9,950 bases of DNA. It comes from an uncultured Mycoplasmatota bacterium (GTDB lineage: Bacteria > Bacillota_I > Bacilli_A > RF39 > UBA660). The DNA is taken from assembly GCA_946497375.1 (NCBI GenBank), contig CAMMKE010000041.1:1-9950 (forward strand). Reading direction: 5' to 3'. Each line of letters starts with the position of its first letter. Position 1 is the first letter of the stretch. The position numbers were made by a program, and so were the translations under genes. Shown piece by piece: positions 1 through 5,644 of this stretch. The notes below the pieces were generated by a model. That model saw nothing but the letters and a program-made list of their open reading frames with translations, ran no database searches and was not told the origin of the DNA.

Positions 1-115
1 AATTTCTAATGAAAGTCCTATCGCTAAAGCTCTACTTAATCATAAAGTAGGAGATGTTATTACTGTAGAAAGTCCTAATGGAAGTTATGAGGTTGAAATA
101 ACTGCAATAAAATAG
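1..115 (+). CDS. greA: Transcription elongation factor GreA, C-terminal end (partial)
   Basis: Only the last 37 codons and the TAG stop are present; the gene starts upstream of the window and the first full codon is at position 2. GreA binds the secondary channel of RNA polymerase and stimulates cleavage of backtracked transcripts. The visible part matches the family's C-terminal FKBP-like domain: a serine-proline then alanine-leucine-leucine stretch ([14 protein letters not shown]) followed by a strand pair ending EVEITAIK, which corresponds to the usual SPLGRALLGKKVGD and YEILEI-type ending. The N-terminal coiled coil carrying the catalytic acidic residues lies outside the window. The gene is followed directly by a small hairpin with a T-run, so it probably ends its transcription unit. 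GreB has a similar fold, but GreA is the form expected in Firmicutes. Confidence 0.88.
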   Translation, partial: ISNESPIAKALLNHKVGDVITVESPNGSYEVEITAIK

Positions 116-132
116 TCCATAGGGCTTTTTTT
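114..132 (+). terminator. Short intrinsic terminator after greA
   Basis: AGTCC (114-118) pairs with GGGCT (122-126, one G-T pair) around an ATA loop, followed by a run of T through position 132. The stem begins inside the greA stop codon. It is short, so the terminator may be modest. Confidence 0.55.
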
Positions 133-156
133 AAGATAAGGCACAGGCCTTATCTT
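133..156. terminator. Perfect 10-bp hairpin between convergent genes
   Basis: AAGATAAGGC (133-142) and GCCTTATCTT (147-156) are perfect complements around an ACAG loop. The hairpin contains the stop codon (150-152) of the minus-strand small ORF. Neither strand has a T-run immediately after it, so it is not a classical terminator by itself. On the minus strand it is followed by the AGCCC-TAT-GGACT stem and an ATTTTATT stretch, which together could end leftward transcripts. It may also protect 3' ends or block read-through from greA. Confidence 0.45.
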
Positions 157-320
157 CTATAAAATGGTGGATACATAGGATATACTGGATAGAATGGGTA
201 GATTGGATAATAAAAGTTAGGTCGATTATAACTACCTAGTCCATATCCTATAACACCCCCAACAATTAAAGGAATAAAACCATTTCTATTATTATTTTGG
301 TAAATTGGTCTATTGTACAT
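150..320 (-). CDS. Small tyrosine/proline-rich protein, 56 aa, unknown function
   Basis: The ATG is at 318-320 and the TAA stop at 150-152 on the minus strand. A near-perfect ribosome binding site (AAAGGAGGA, 327-335) lies 6 bases before the start, which makes this a real gene despite its length. The N-terminus is polar and Asn/Arg-rich (MYNRPIYQNNNRNG). Residues about 15-30 are hydrophobic and glycine-rich (PLIVGGVIGYGLG), resembling a glycine zipper or a short membrane segment. The C-terminal third repeats tyrosine-proline steps (YYPIYPFYPVYPMYPPFY) and ends in two arginines. Such composition is seen in small Firmicute envelope and spore-coat proteins, but I recognise no family and assign no function. 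It converges with greA and diverges from the gene at 451. Confidence 0.72.
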   Translation of the reverse strand: MYNRPIYQNNNRNGFIPLIVGGVIGYGLGSYNRPNFYYPIYPFYPVYPMYPPFYRR

Positions 321-450
321 AATTAATCCTCCTTTATTTGTAGTTTATGTCTAATAGTTAAATAGTAAAGTTTTTATGCCTAAAAAATAAAAACTATTGT
401 TTTCAAAATATTAAGATTGTGTTACAATTAATTTAAGTTAGAGGTGATAG
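321..450. other. Divergent intergenic region with AT-rich dyads
   Basis: This lies between the minus-strand 56-aa ORF and the plus-strand gene at 451. It holds both ribosome binding sites and the rightward promoter. AGTTTTTAT (369-377) is the exact inverse of ATAAAAACT (387-395), and AATAGT at 361-366 is the inverse of ACTATT at 393-398; AATAGT also occurs at 352-357. I see no convincing leftward promoter hexamers. Confidence 0.4.
400..428 (+). promoter_or_regulatory. Probable sigma-A promoter for the 451-1512 gene pair
   Basis: A TTTTCA -35 (400-405), a 17-base spacer and a TACAAT -10 (423-428) are present, with a TGT immediately before the -10 that fits the extended -10 pattern. Start of transcription is expected near 435, just before the GAGGTGAT ribosome binding site (441-448). 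Confidence 0.55.
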
Positions 451-963
451 ATGATGAAAAGTAAAAAGAAACAAAAACAAAATTATGTAATTTTAGTAGT
501 TATATATATTATAGTAATAGTTTTAGTTTTATATTTAGCCAGTTTATATAATACTTATAAGAATTATCAAAAGGAAATACCTGTCTTACAAAATGTTATT
601 TCCGAAATTAATCCAAATGAAGTTGAACATTATTTGACAGAGAATCCTTCATCAATTTTATATTTGTGTAGTGCTAGTGATAGTGATTGTAGAGATTTTG
701 AAGAAGAAGTTAAATCACCTTTAGAAAAAAATAACTATGAGGATTTAGTTTATGTAAATTTAGAGGATGTAGATGATAAAGATTCTTTTATACAAAATTT
801 ATTAGATAAATATGGCTCGGATTTTAGTATTGAAAGAATGCCTTGTTTGATTAAGTTTACAGAAGGAAAGATTACAGCGGTTGAAGATGGACTAAATGGA
901 GCATTATTAACTAGAGATGAAGCATTAAACTTTCTTGATATTAATGATGAAACAGGACAATAA
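451..963 (+). CDS. Membrane-anchored thioredoxin-fold-like protein, 170 aa
   Basis: A basic N-terminus (KSKKKQKQ) precedes one strong membrane segment at residues about 11-32. The roughly 135-residue remainder is therefore probably extracytoplasmic. That part reads like a thioredoxin fold: a strand ILYLC, cysteines at 73 and 80 (CSASDSDC) where thioredoxins have CxxC, an acidic helix, a second strand LVYVNLEDV, and a MPCLIKF segment (Pro131) in the place of the cis-proline loop followed by a strand and GKI turn. A third cysteine, Cys132, directly follows that proline. The C-x6-C spacing is not the standard redox motif, so redox activity is uncertain. Two adjacent ATGs are possible starts; the second (454) sits at slightly better distance from GAGG (441-444). 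The closeness of trmL suggests co-transcription. The fold is inferred from pattern only. Confidence 0.7.
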   Translation: MMKSKKKQKQNYVILVVIYIIVIVLVLYLASLYNTYKNYQKEIPVLQNVISEINPNEVEHYLTENPSSILYLCSASDSDCRDFEEEVKSPLEKNNYEDLVYVNLEDVDDKDSFIQNLLDKYGSDFSIERMPCLIKFTEGKITAVEDGLNGALLTRDEALNFLDINDETGQ

Positions 964-973
964 GTCTTGTTTT
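950..973 (+). terminator. Hairpin across the stop codon, possible partial terminator
   Basis: AAACAGGAC (950-958) pairs with GTCTTGTTT (964-972, one G-T pair) around loop AATAA, which contains the stop codon. Only a short T-run (970-973, then AGTTT) follows, so it may be a partial terminator, a 3' processing stop or incidental. It sits just before the trmL ribosome binding site (979-985). Confidence 0.35.
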
Positions 974-990
974 AGTTTGGAGGTGTTATT

Positions 991-1512
991 ATGAATCATA
1001 TAGTTTTATTTGAACCTGAAATACCACAAAATACTGGTAATATTATGAGAACTTGTGTAGGGACTAATACAAAATTACATTTAATTAAACCATTAGGCTT
1101 TTCTTTAGATGATAAGCATCTTAAAAGAAGTGCAGTTAACTATATAGAAAAATTAGATTATGAAGTCTATGAGAATTGGGATGATTTTACATCTAAAAAT
1201 AAAGGCGTATATTATTATCTAACAAGATATGGAAGGAAACCTCATACTAATTTTGATTATAGTAATAAAGAAAATTTAGATTTATATTTTATCTTTGGTA
1301 AAGAATCTACTGGTATTCCTAAAGAAATATTAAAAGATGACTTATCACATTGTCTTAGGATACCAATGACATCTAATATTAGAGCTTTGAATGTTTCTAA
1401 TAGCGTGGCTATAGTTATATATGAAGCCTTAAGACAACAGAATTTTAATGATTTACTTAAGGAAGAGCCGGAAGGTGGTTCTTTTAAAGGGGCAGATTAT
1501 TTAGAAAGATAA
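991..1512 (+). CDS. trmL: tRNA (cytidine/uridine-34 2'-O)-methyltransferase TrmL (SPOUT family)
   Basis: TrmL (YibK/CspR group) uses S-adenosylmethionine to methylate the ribose at wobble position 34 of certain leucine tRNAs. At 173 residues it has the usual family length, consisting of little more than the SPOUT knot domain. Recognisable motifs in order are EPEIPQNTGNIMR (8-20) at the N-terminus, FGKESTGIP (102-110) in the knot, and RIPM followed by IRALNVSNSVAIVIYEALRQ-type residues (123-149), which form the cofactor pocket and dimer interface. The ATG is preceded by GGAGGTG (979-985) at ideal spacing. It lies 27 bases after the thioredoxin-like gene without an obvious promoter of its own, so it probably shares that transcript. 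No clear terminator follows, so read-through toward the gene at 1601 is likely. Confidence 0.93.
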   Translation: MNHIVLFEPEIPQNTGNIMRTCVGTNTKLHLIKPLGFSLDDKHLKRSAVNYIEKLDYEVYENWDDFTSKNKGVYYYLTRYGRKPHTNFDYSNKENLDLYFIFGKESTGIPKEILKDDLSHCLRIPMTSNIRALNVSNSVAIVIYEALRQQNFNDLLKEEPEGGSFKGADYLER

Positions 1513-1517
1513 TATAT

Positions 1518-1602
1518 ATTAATTGCTCATACAAAAAAATGTTTTACAAACTGGGAAAAATATGATAATATATCAACACGCAGTAAGAAAGGAGCAATTA
1601 AT
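1518..1602 (+). repeat. 11-bp inverted repeat enclosing a promoter and ending at a start codon
   Basis: ATTAATTGCTC (1518-1528) is the exact reverse complement of GAGCAATTAAT (1592-1602). The right arm includes the GAG of the ribosome binding site and the AT of the start codon at 1601. The 63 bases between the arms contain the candidate promoter at 1543-1569. Pairing is therefore possible only in transcripts that read through from trmL. Confidence 0.6.
1543..1569 (+). promoter_or_regulatory. Candidate promoter for the 89-aa gene
   Basis: A TTTACA -35 (1543-1548) and GATAAT -10 (1564-1569) are separated by 15 bases; shifting the -35 by one base (TTTTAC) gives 16. Spacing is short of the optimum, so strength is uncertain. 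A sporulation-type promoter was considered but no clear match was found. Confidence 0.42.
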
Positions 1603-1870
1603 GAATAGATATCAAATAAGAGAAAAGTCATATACTGAAGCTTTGGCTTCAGCACGTGTTGGAGGTAATTTAGCTAATAGTATAATTAGAACAATGCCTA
1701 ATATGACATCTCAATTTGCAACTGTTGTAGATGATACTGAAGTTACAAAATCAAAAAATAATAATTTGGATTTAGCATATTTTCAAATGCTTGCTAGTCA
1801 AAAAGCATCTAGAAATTTAGATTATATGAGAGAGCAAGTTAATATGCATTATGGTACTAAAAAAAGATAA
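1601..1870 (+). CDS. Small soluble protein of unknown function, 89 aa
   Basis: I do not recognise this gene. I take the ATG at 1601 as start because AAAGGAG (1588-1594) lies just before it; an in-frame TTG further upstream at 1523 has no such site and would run through the promoter. The product has no cysteine, no membrane segment and no signal peptide. It is rich in Ala, Asn, Ser and Arg, with a central polar linker (VVDDTEVTKSKNNN, about 43-56) between two stretches likely to be helical (residues about 9-33 and 58-82). The C-terminus is basic (HYGTKKR). It is not an alpha/beta-type small acid-soluble spore protein. It has its own candidate promoter and terminator and is convergent with rpmB. 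Its translation in read-through mRNA may be blocked by the 1518-1602 inverted repeat. Confidence 0.7.
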   Translation: MNRYQIREKSYTEALASARVGGNLANSIIRTMPNMTSQFATVVDDTEVTKSKNNNLDLAYFQMLASQKASRNLDYMREQVNMHYGTKKR

Positions 1871-1895
1871 TCGTTTGTGGCGACTATCTTTTTTT
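1859..1895. terminator. Bidirectional intrinsic terminator
   Basis: AAAAAAAGATA (1859-1869) pairs with TATCTTTTTTT (1885-1895), extended inward by TCG/CGA after one A-C mismatch, around loop TTTGTGG. The A-run on one side and T-run on the other make it a terminator in both directions. It serves the 89-aa gene (whose last codons it overlaps) and rpmB, whose stop is at 1899-1901. Confidence 0.85.
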
Positions 1896-1898
1896 ATA

Positions 1899-2081
1899 TT
1901 AAGCAGCTTGTTTATCTTGTTTTCTTAAACTTCTGATTTCTCTTGCACTCATTCTAATTTTAGTTCCATCTTCAAGTCTTATTACTTGTAAATTTGGTTT
2001 TTGTTGTCTTTTAGTAGCATTTAAAGCATGTGATCTACTATTTCCAGTTAAAGGCTTTTTGCTAGTAACTTTCTTTGCCAT
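1899..2081 (-). CDS. rpmB: 50S ribosomal protein L28
   Basis: The 60-residue product matches L28, a small basic protein of the large ribosomal subunit. The diagnostic core is GNSRSHALNATKR (about residues 13-25), corresponding to the family's SGNNRSHAMNKTKR, followed by PNLQVIRLEDGTKIRMSARE where L28 has a basic strand and SARAL-type segment. The protein has no cysteine, so it is the zinc-independent version. AAAGGAGG (2089-2096 on the minus strand) is correctly spaced before ATG at 2079-2081. It has its own promoter at 2118-2146, divergent from dnaE, and ends at the shared bidirectional terminator. It appears to be monocistronic. Confidence 0.95.
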   Translation of the reverse strand: MAKKVTSKKPLTGNSRSHALNATKRQQKPNLQVIRLEDGTKIRMSAREIRSLRKQDKQAA

Positions 2082-2117
2082 AATAATTCCTCCTTTACTA
2101 AACGTTTCTGCTTTATA

Positions 2118-2146
2118 ACTTTACCATATTTATGGTATAAAGTCAA
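2118..2146 (-). promoter_or_regulatory. rpmB promoter with internal dyad
   Basis: On the minus strand, TTGACT (2141-2146) is followed by 17 bases and TAAAGT (2118-2123), with TGG directly before the -10 (extended -10 form). The same region is a near-palindrome: ACTTTACCAT (2118-2127) faces ATGGTATAAAGT (2132-2143), differing by a two-base insertion, with a perfect TACCAT/ATGGTA core. This could be an operator. Confidence 0.65.
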
Positions 2147-2165
2147 ATAAAATCGCATAAAAATA

Positions 2166-2195
2166 TTGACTCTACATACATCTGTATGATATAAA
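2166..2195 (+). promoter_or_regulatory. Promoter of the dnaE-lspA-rluD operon with a dyad in the spacer
   Basis: TTGACT (2166-2171), an 18-base spacer and TATAAA (2190-2195) with a preceding TGA (extended -10) make a good sigma-A promoter. Between the elements lies a perfect dyad CATACA-TC-TGTATG (2175-2188), which would place a dimeric regulator between and over the promoter elements. Confidence 0.72.
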
Positions 2196-2217
2196 AGAAG
2201 AAAGGAGAGTGATTGTT

Positions 2218-5178
2218 ATGTTCAATATGCTTTATGTTAAGAGTAATTACTCTCTTTTATCTAGTCTTTTAACAATAGATGATATTATAGATTACAACAT
2301 TAAAAATAATAGAACTAGTGCTGTTATTTGTGATGATAATATGTATGGAACAATGGAGTTTATTAAGAAGTGTAATCTTAAGAACATAAAACCTGTTGTT
2401 GGTTTAGAAGTTTCTATTAATAATTATAAAATCTTACTATATATAAAAAATTATCAAGGTTACCTTAATCTAATTAAAATATGTACAAGAGTAAATGATA
2501 ATAGTATAACAATAGATGATATTATTAACTATAAAGATAATCTTTTCTTTTTAGTTCCTTATTCTAGTTTAGACTTTTACTTAGAATATAGAGATAAAAT
2601 TAAGGATATTTATCTTGGCTTTAGTAATAAGAAAGAAGAAAGTGAGGCTTTGATTATTACTAAAGATATAGTTTATTTAAAGCCTTGTTTATATAAGAGT
2701 AAGGAGTACAGTAATTATTTAAAATATTTATATTTAATTCGTGATGGTAAGACTATAAATGATAATATTAGTTATGATATTTTAAATAAAGAGTTAGAAG
2801 TTACTGATGTTATTAATACTTATGATAATATAGGACTTCTTAATACTTTGAAGATAGTAGATGAATGTAATTTAGAGTTTCCTAAGCCTAGTTTATTACT
2901 ACCTATATATGAATGCCCTAAAGGAGTAGATTCATCTATCTATTTAATTTCCCTTGCTAGGGCAGGACTTACTAAAAGACTTAATAATAATGTTTCTAAG
3001 GAGTATCTTGATAGATTAAGTTATGAACTTAATATCATTAATAATATGGGCTTTGCTAACTATTTTCTTGTTGTTTATGACTTTATTAGATATGCTAAAA
3101 AGAAAGGAATATTAGTAGGGCCTGGTAGAGGTAGTGCAGCAGGAAGTTTAGTAGCATACTCTCTTGGCATTACAGAAATAGACCCTTTAAAATATAATTT
3201 ACTATTTGAAAGATTTTTAAATCCTGAACGTAAGACTATGCCTGATATAGATACAGATATTCCTGATATATATAGAGATGATATTATTAATTATGTTACT
3301 GATAAGTATGGTAAAAAAAGAGTGTCTGGAATAGTTACATTTGGAACTCTTGCTGCTAAACAAGTGTTAAGAGATGTATCTCGTATATTTAGTGTACCTT
3401 TATATAAAGTAGATAGGCTAACATCTTTTATACCTGTTATGTCTCATAAGAAGTTAGAGGAGTTTTATAGGGAAAATGAGAAGTTTAGAGCATATATAAA
3501 TAGCGATGAAACATTATCTAAAGTCTATAAAGTCGCTTCTATTATCGAAGGCTTTCCAAGACAGATTGGAACACATGCTGCGGGTATTGTTATGTGTAAG
3601 AAGGACTTAGATGAAGTTATTCCTTTAACTAAAAGTGATGATATGTACTTAACAGGATATTCTATGAACTATTTAGAAGAGTTAGGTCTATTAAAGATGG
3701 ATTTTCTAGGAATTAGAAATCTTACTATTATCATGAATGTAATGGATATGGTTTATAAAACTAGAGGTGAAAGAATAGAGTTTAATGATATTCCTCTAGA
3801 TGATAGAGATACTTATACTTTATTTGCAAGAAGTGATACTAGTGGTATCTTTCAATTTGAATCTAATGGAATGAGAGGTTTCTTAAGAAAGCTTAAACCT
3901 AGTAGTTTTGATGATTTAATCGCAGCGATTGCTCTATTTAGACCTGGTCCTGCTGAAAATATAGATTTATATATAGCAAGAAAAGAAGGAAGAGAGAAAG
4001 TTATATATCAAGATAAGTCTTTAGAGCCTATTTTAAAAGAAACATATGGTATTATGATATATCAAGAACAAATAATGCAAGTTGCAAACATATATGCAGG
4101 TTATACATTAGGAGAAGCGGATATTTTAAGACGGGCGATTAGTAAGAAAAAAGTAGATGTTTTAAAGAATGAAGAAAGTAAATTTATAAGTAAAGCGAAA
4201 GCGTTAGGGCACGATGAAAATATTTCTAAAACAATATTTTCAAGCATTTTAAAATTCGCCGGTTATGGTTTTAATAAATCCCATGCTGTTGCATACTCTC
4301 TAGTCGCTTATAAAATGGCTTATTTAAAAGTACATTATAAGTTAGAGTTCTATGCTAATCTTTTAAATAATGTTATAGGAGCTTCCTCTAAAATGCAAGA
4401 ATACTTAAGAGAGATAAGAAGTCATGATTTGAAAGTATTAAAGCCTGATATAAATAAAAGTACTAATAGATTTGTTATTGATGGTAATAATATAATCTTT
4501 CCGTTTTCTACTATTAAAGGTGTAGGAACAAGTGTTTCTAGTTTGGTATTGAGGTCAAGAGATAAAGAATTTACTGATATATATGATGCTTTTTCTAAGT
4601 TAGTTAGAGGAGGAGTTACTAAAAAACAGTTAGAGTCTTTAATAAAAGCTGATGCTTTTAGAAATTTAGGGTATAATAAAAAAACATTAATTACTAATTT
4701 AGATAGTTTAGTTAATTATGGAACTTTAACTATAGATTTAGATGAGAGCTTAGTATTAAAGCCAGAGATAATTATTACTAATGAATTTCCTAATAGTGTT
4801 TTATTAGAACAAGAAGAAGATTGCTTTGGTTTTTATATTAGTAATCATCCTGTAACTGCATATAAGAGTAAGTATCAAAATATTATAAGTATTAATAATT
4901 TAAGTAATTACTTTAATAGAATAGTTAATGTTATGGTAATGGTAGAGAAAGTTAAAGCGATTAAGACTAAGAAAAATGAAGATATGGCTTTCATAACTGC
5001 TAGTGATGAGACAGGGCAGGTTGATTTTATCTTCTTTCCTAGAGTATATAAAAATAATATGGATATTAAAAAAGGAGATATTTGTATATTTACAGGAACA
5101 GTAGAAAAAAGATATGATGAATTACAATTAGTAGTTAGTAAAATTAATTATATAAGGAGAGAAAATGAAGAAGAGTAA
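2218..5178 (+). CDS. dnaE: DNA polymerase III alpha subunit, DnaE type
   Basis: C-family DNA polymerase. In Gram-positives with PolC, DnaE extends RNA primers on the lagging strand; PolC is not in the window. I start at ATG 2218 (986 aa), since AAAGGAGAG (2201-2209) precedes it and MFNMLYVKSNYSLL aligns with the usual FVHLHVHSEYSLL; a GTG at 2209 overlaps the ribosome site. Domains: degenerate PHP (1 to about 220), palm with GPGRGSAAGS (301-310) and PDIDTD (catalytic Asp345 and Asp347), third Asp495 in MDFLGIRNLT, fingers with ALFRPGP, RRAISKKK and AGYGFNKSHAVAYS (to about 695), helix-hairpin-helix IKGVG (about 766-770), and a C-terminal OB fold (about 903-980). The PHP metal-binding histidines are replaced. 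It is shorter than the 1100 or more residues of typical DnaE. Its end overlaps lspA by 14 bases. Confidence 0.95.
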   Translation: MFNMLYVKSNYSLLSSLLTIDDIIDYNIKNNRTSAVICDDNMYGTMEFIKKCNLKNIKPVVGLEVSINNYKILLYIKNYQGYLNLIKICTRVNDNSITIDDIINYKDNLFFLVPYSSLDFYLEYRDKIKDIYLGFSNKKEESEALIITKDIVYLKPCLYKSKEYSNYLKYLYLIRDGKTINDNISYDILNKELEVTDVINTYDNIGLLNTLKIVDECNLEFPKPSLLLPIYECPKGVDSSIYLISLARAGLTKRLNNNVSKEYLDRLSYELNIINNMGFANYFLVVYDFIRYAKKKGILVGPGRGSAAGSLVAYSLGITEIDPLKYNLLFERFLNPERKTMPDIDTDIPDIYRDDIINYVTDKYGKKRVSGIVTFGTLAAKQVLRDVSRIFSVPLYKVDRLTSFIPVMSHKKLEEFYRENEKFRAYINSDETLSKVYKVASIIEGFPRQIGTHAAGIVMCKKDLDEVIPLTKSDDMYLTGYSMNYLEELGLLKMDFLGIRNLTIIMNVMDMVYKTRGERIEFNDIPLDDRDTYTLFARSDTSGIFQFESNGMRGFLRKLKPSSFDDLIAAIALFRPGPAENIDLYIARKEGREKVIYQDKSLEPILKETYGIMIYQEQIMQVANIYAGYTLGEADILRRAISKKKVDVLKNEESKFISKAKALGHDENISKTIFSSILKFAGYGFNKSHAVAYSLVAYKMAYLKVHYKLEFYANLLNNVIGASSKMQEYLREIRSHDLKVLKPDINKSTNRFVIDGNNIIFPFSTIKGVGTSVSSLVLRSRDKEFTDIYDAFSKLVRGGVTKKQLESLIKADAFRNLGYNKKTLITNLDSLVNYGTLTIDLDESLVLKPEIIITNEFPNSVLLEQEEDCFGFYISNHPVTAYKSKYQNIISINNLSNYFNRIVNVMVMVEKVKAIKTKKNEDMAFITASDETGQVDFIFFPRVYKNNMDIKKGDICIFTGTVEKRYDELQLVVSKINYIRRENEEE

Positions 5179-5644
5179 TATTATATTATCAATTGTTTTA
5201 GTTATTGTTTTGTTAGGAATAGATTTATTGTTAAAATATTTAGTTAGTACTTATTTAACGACAGTTAATATTATAGATAATTTCTTTTCCTTAACTTATG
5301 TTTTAAATGATGGGGCAGCCTTTTCTTTATTTGCAAGTAGGATTTATCTATTAATACTTATCGCAATAATTTGTCTATTTTTTATAATTTATGAGTTAAA
5401 GAATAATTTAGATGATAGAGTACTTTCTATAGGTTATTCTTTAGCCTTAGCAGGTCTATTAGGTAATTTTCTTGATAGATTAATAGATGGTTATATAATT
5501 GATTATTTATCATTTAAAATATTTACACTAAACTTTCCTGTCTTTAATTTAGCTGATATACTAATAGTTGTTGGAATAATTATCGTTATAATTAAAGAAA
5601 TATTAAAAGAAAGAGGTAAAAAAGATGACATTAGAAGTAAATAG
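5165..5644 (+). CDS. lspA: Lipoprotein signal peptidase (signal peptidase II)
   Basis: LspA is a membrane aspartyl protease that removes the signal peptide of diacylglyceryl-modified prolipoproteins. The 159-residue product has the normal length and four hydrophobic segments (about 5-25, 58-77, 86-103, 126-147). Conserved motifs are present: DLLLKY (Asp20, Lys24), LNDGAAFSLF (48-56), GNFLDRLIDG (100-109), and the catalytic aspartates Asp113 in IIDYLSF and Asp131 in FNLAD. The ATG lies inside the end of dnaE with AAGGAG (5154-5159) five bases upstream, and its own end overlaps rluD by 20 bases. Translational coupling across dnaE-lspA-rluD is therefore likely. The lspA-rluD order is common in Bacilli; dnaE directly before it is less familiar to me. 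Confidence 0.96.
   Translation: MKKSNIILSIVLVIVLLGIDLLLKYLVSTYLTTVNIIDNFFSLTYVLNDGAAFSLFASRIYLLILIAIICLFFIIYELKNNLDDRVLSIGYSLALAGLLGNFLDRLIDGYIIDYLSFKIFTLNFPVFNLADILIVVGIIIVIIKEILKERGKKDDIRSK

Noticed and set aside
1523..1600. N-terminal extension of the 89-aa gene from a TTG at 1523
   Set aside because: No ribosome binding site precedes it, it would run across the candidate promoter, and ATG 1601 has a strong AAAGGAG site.
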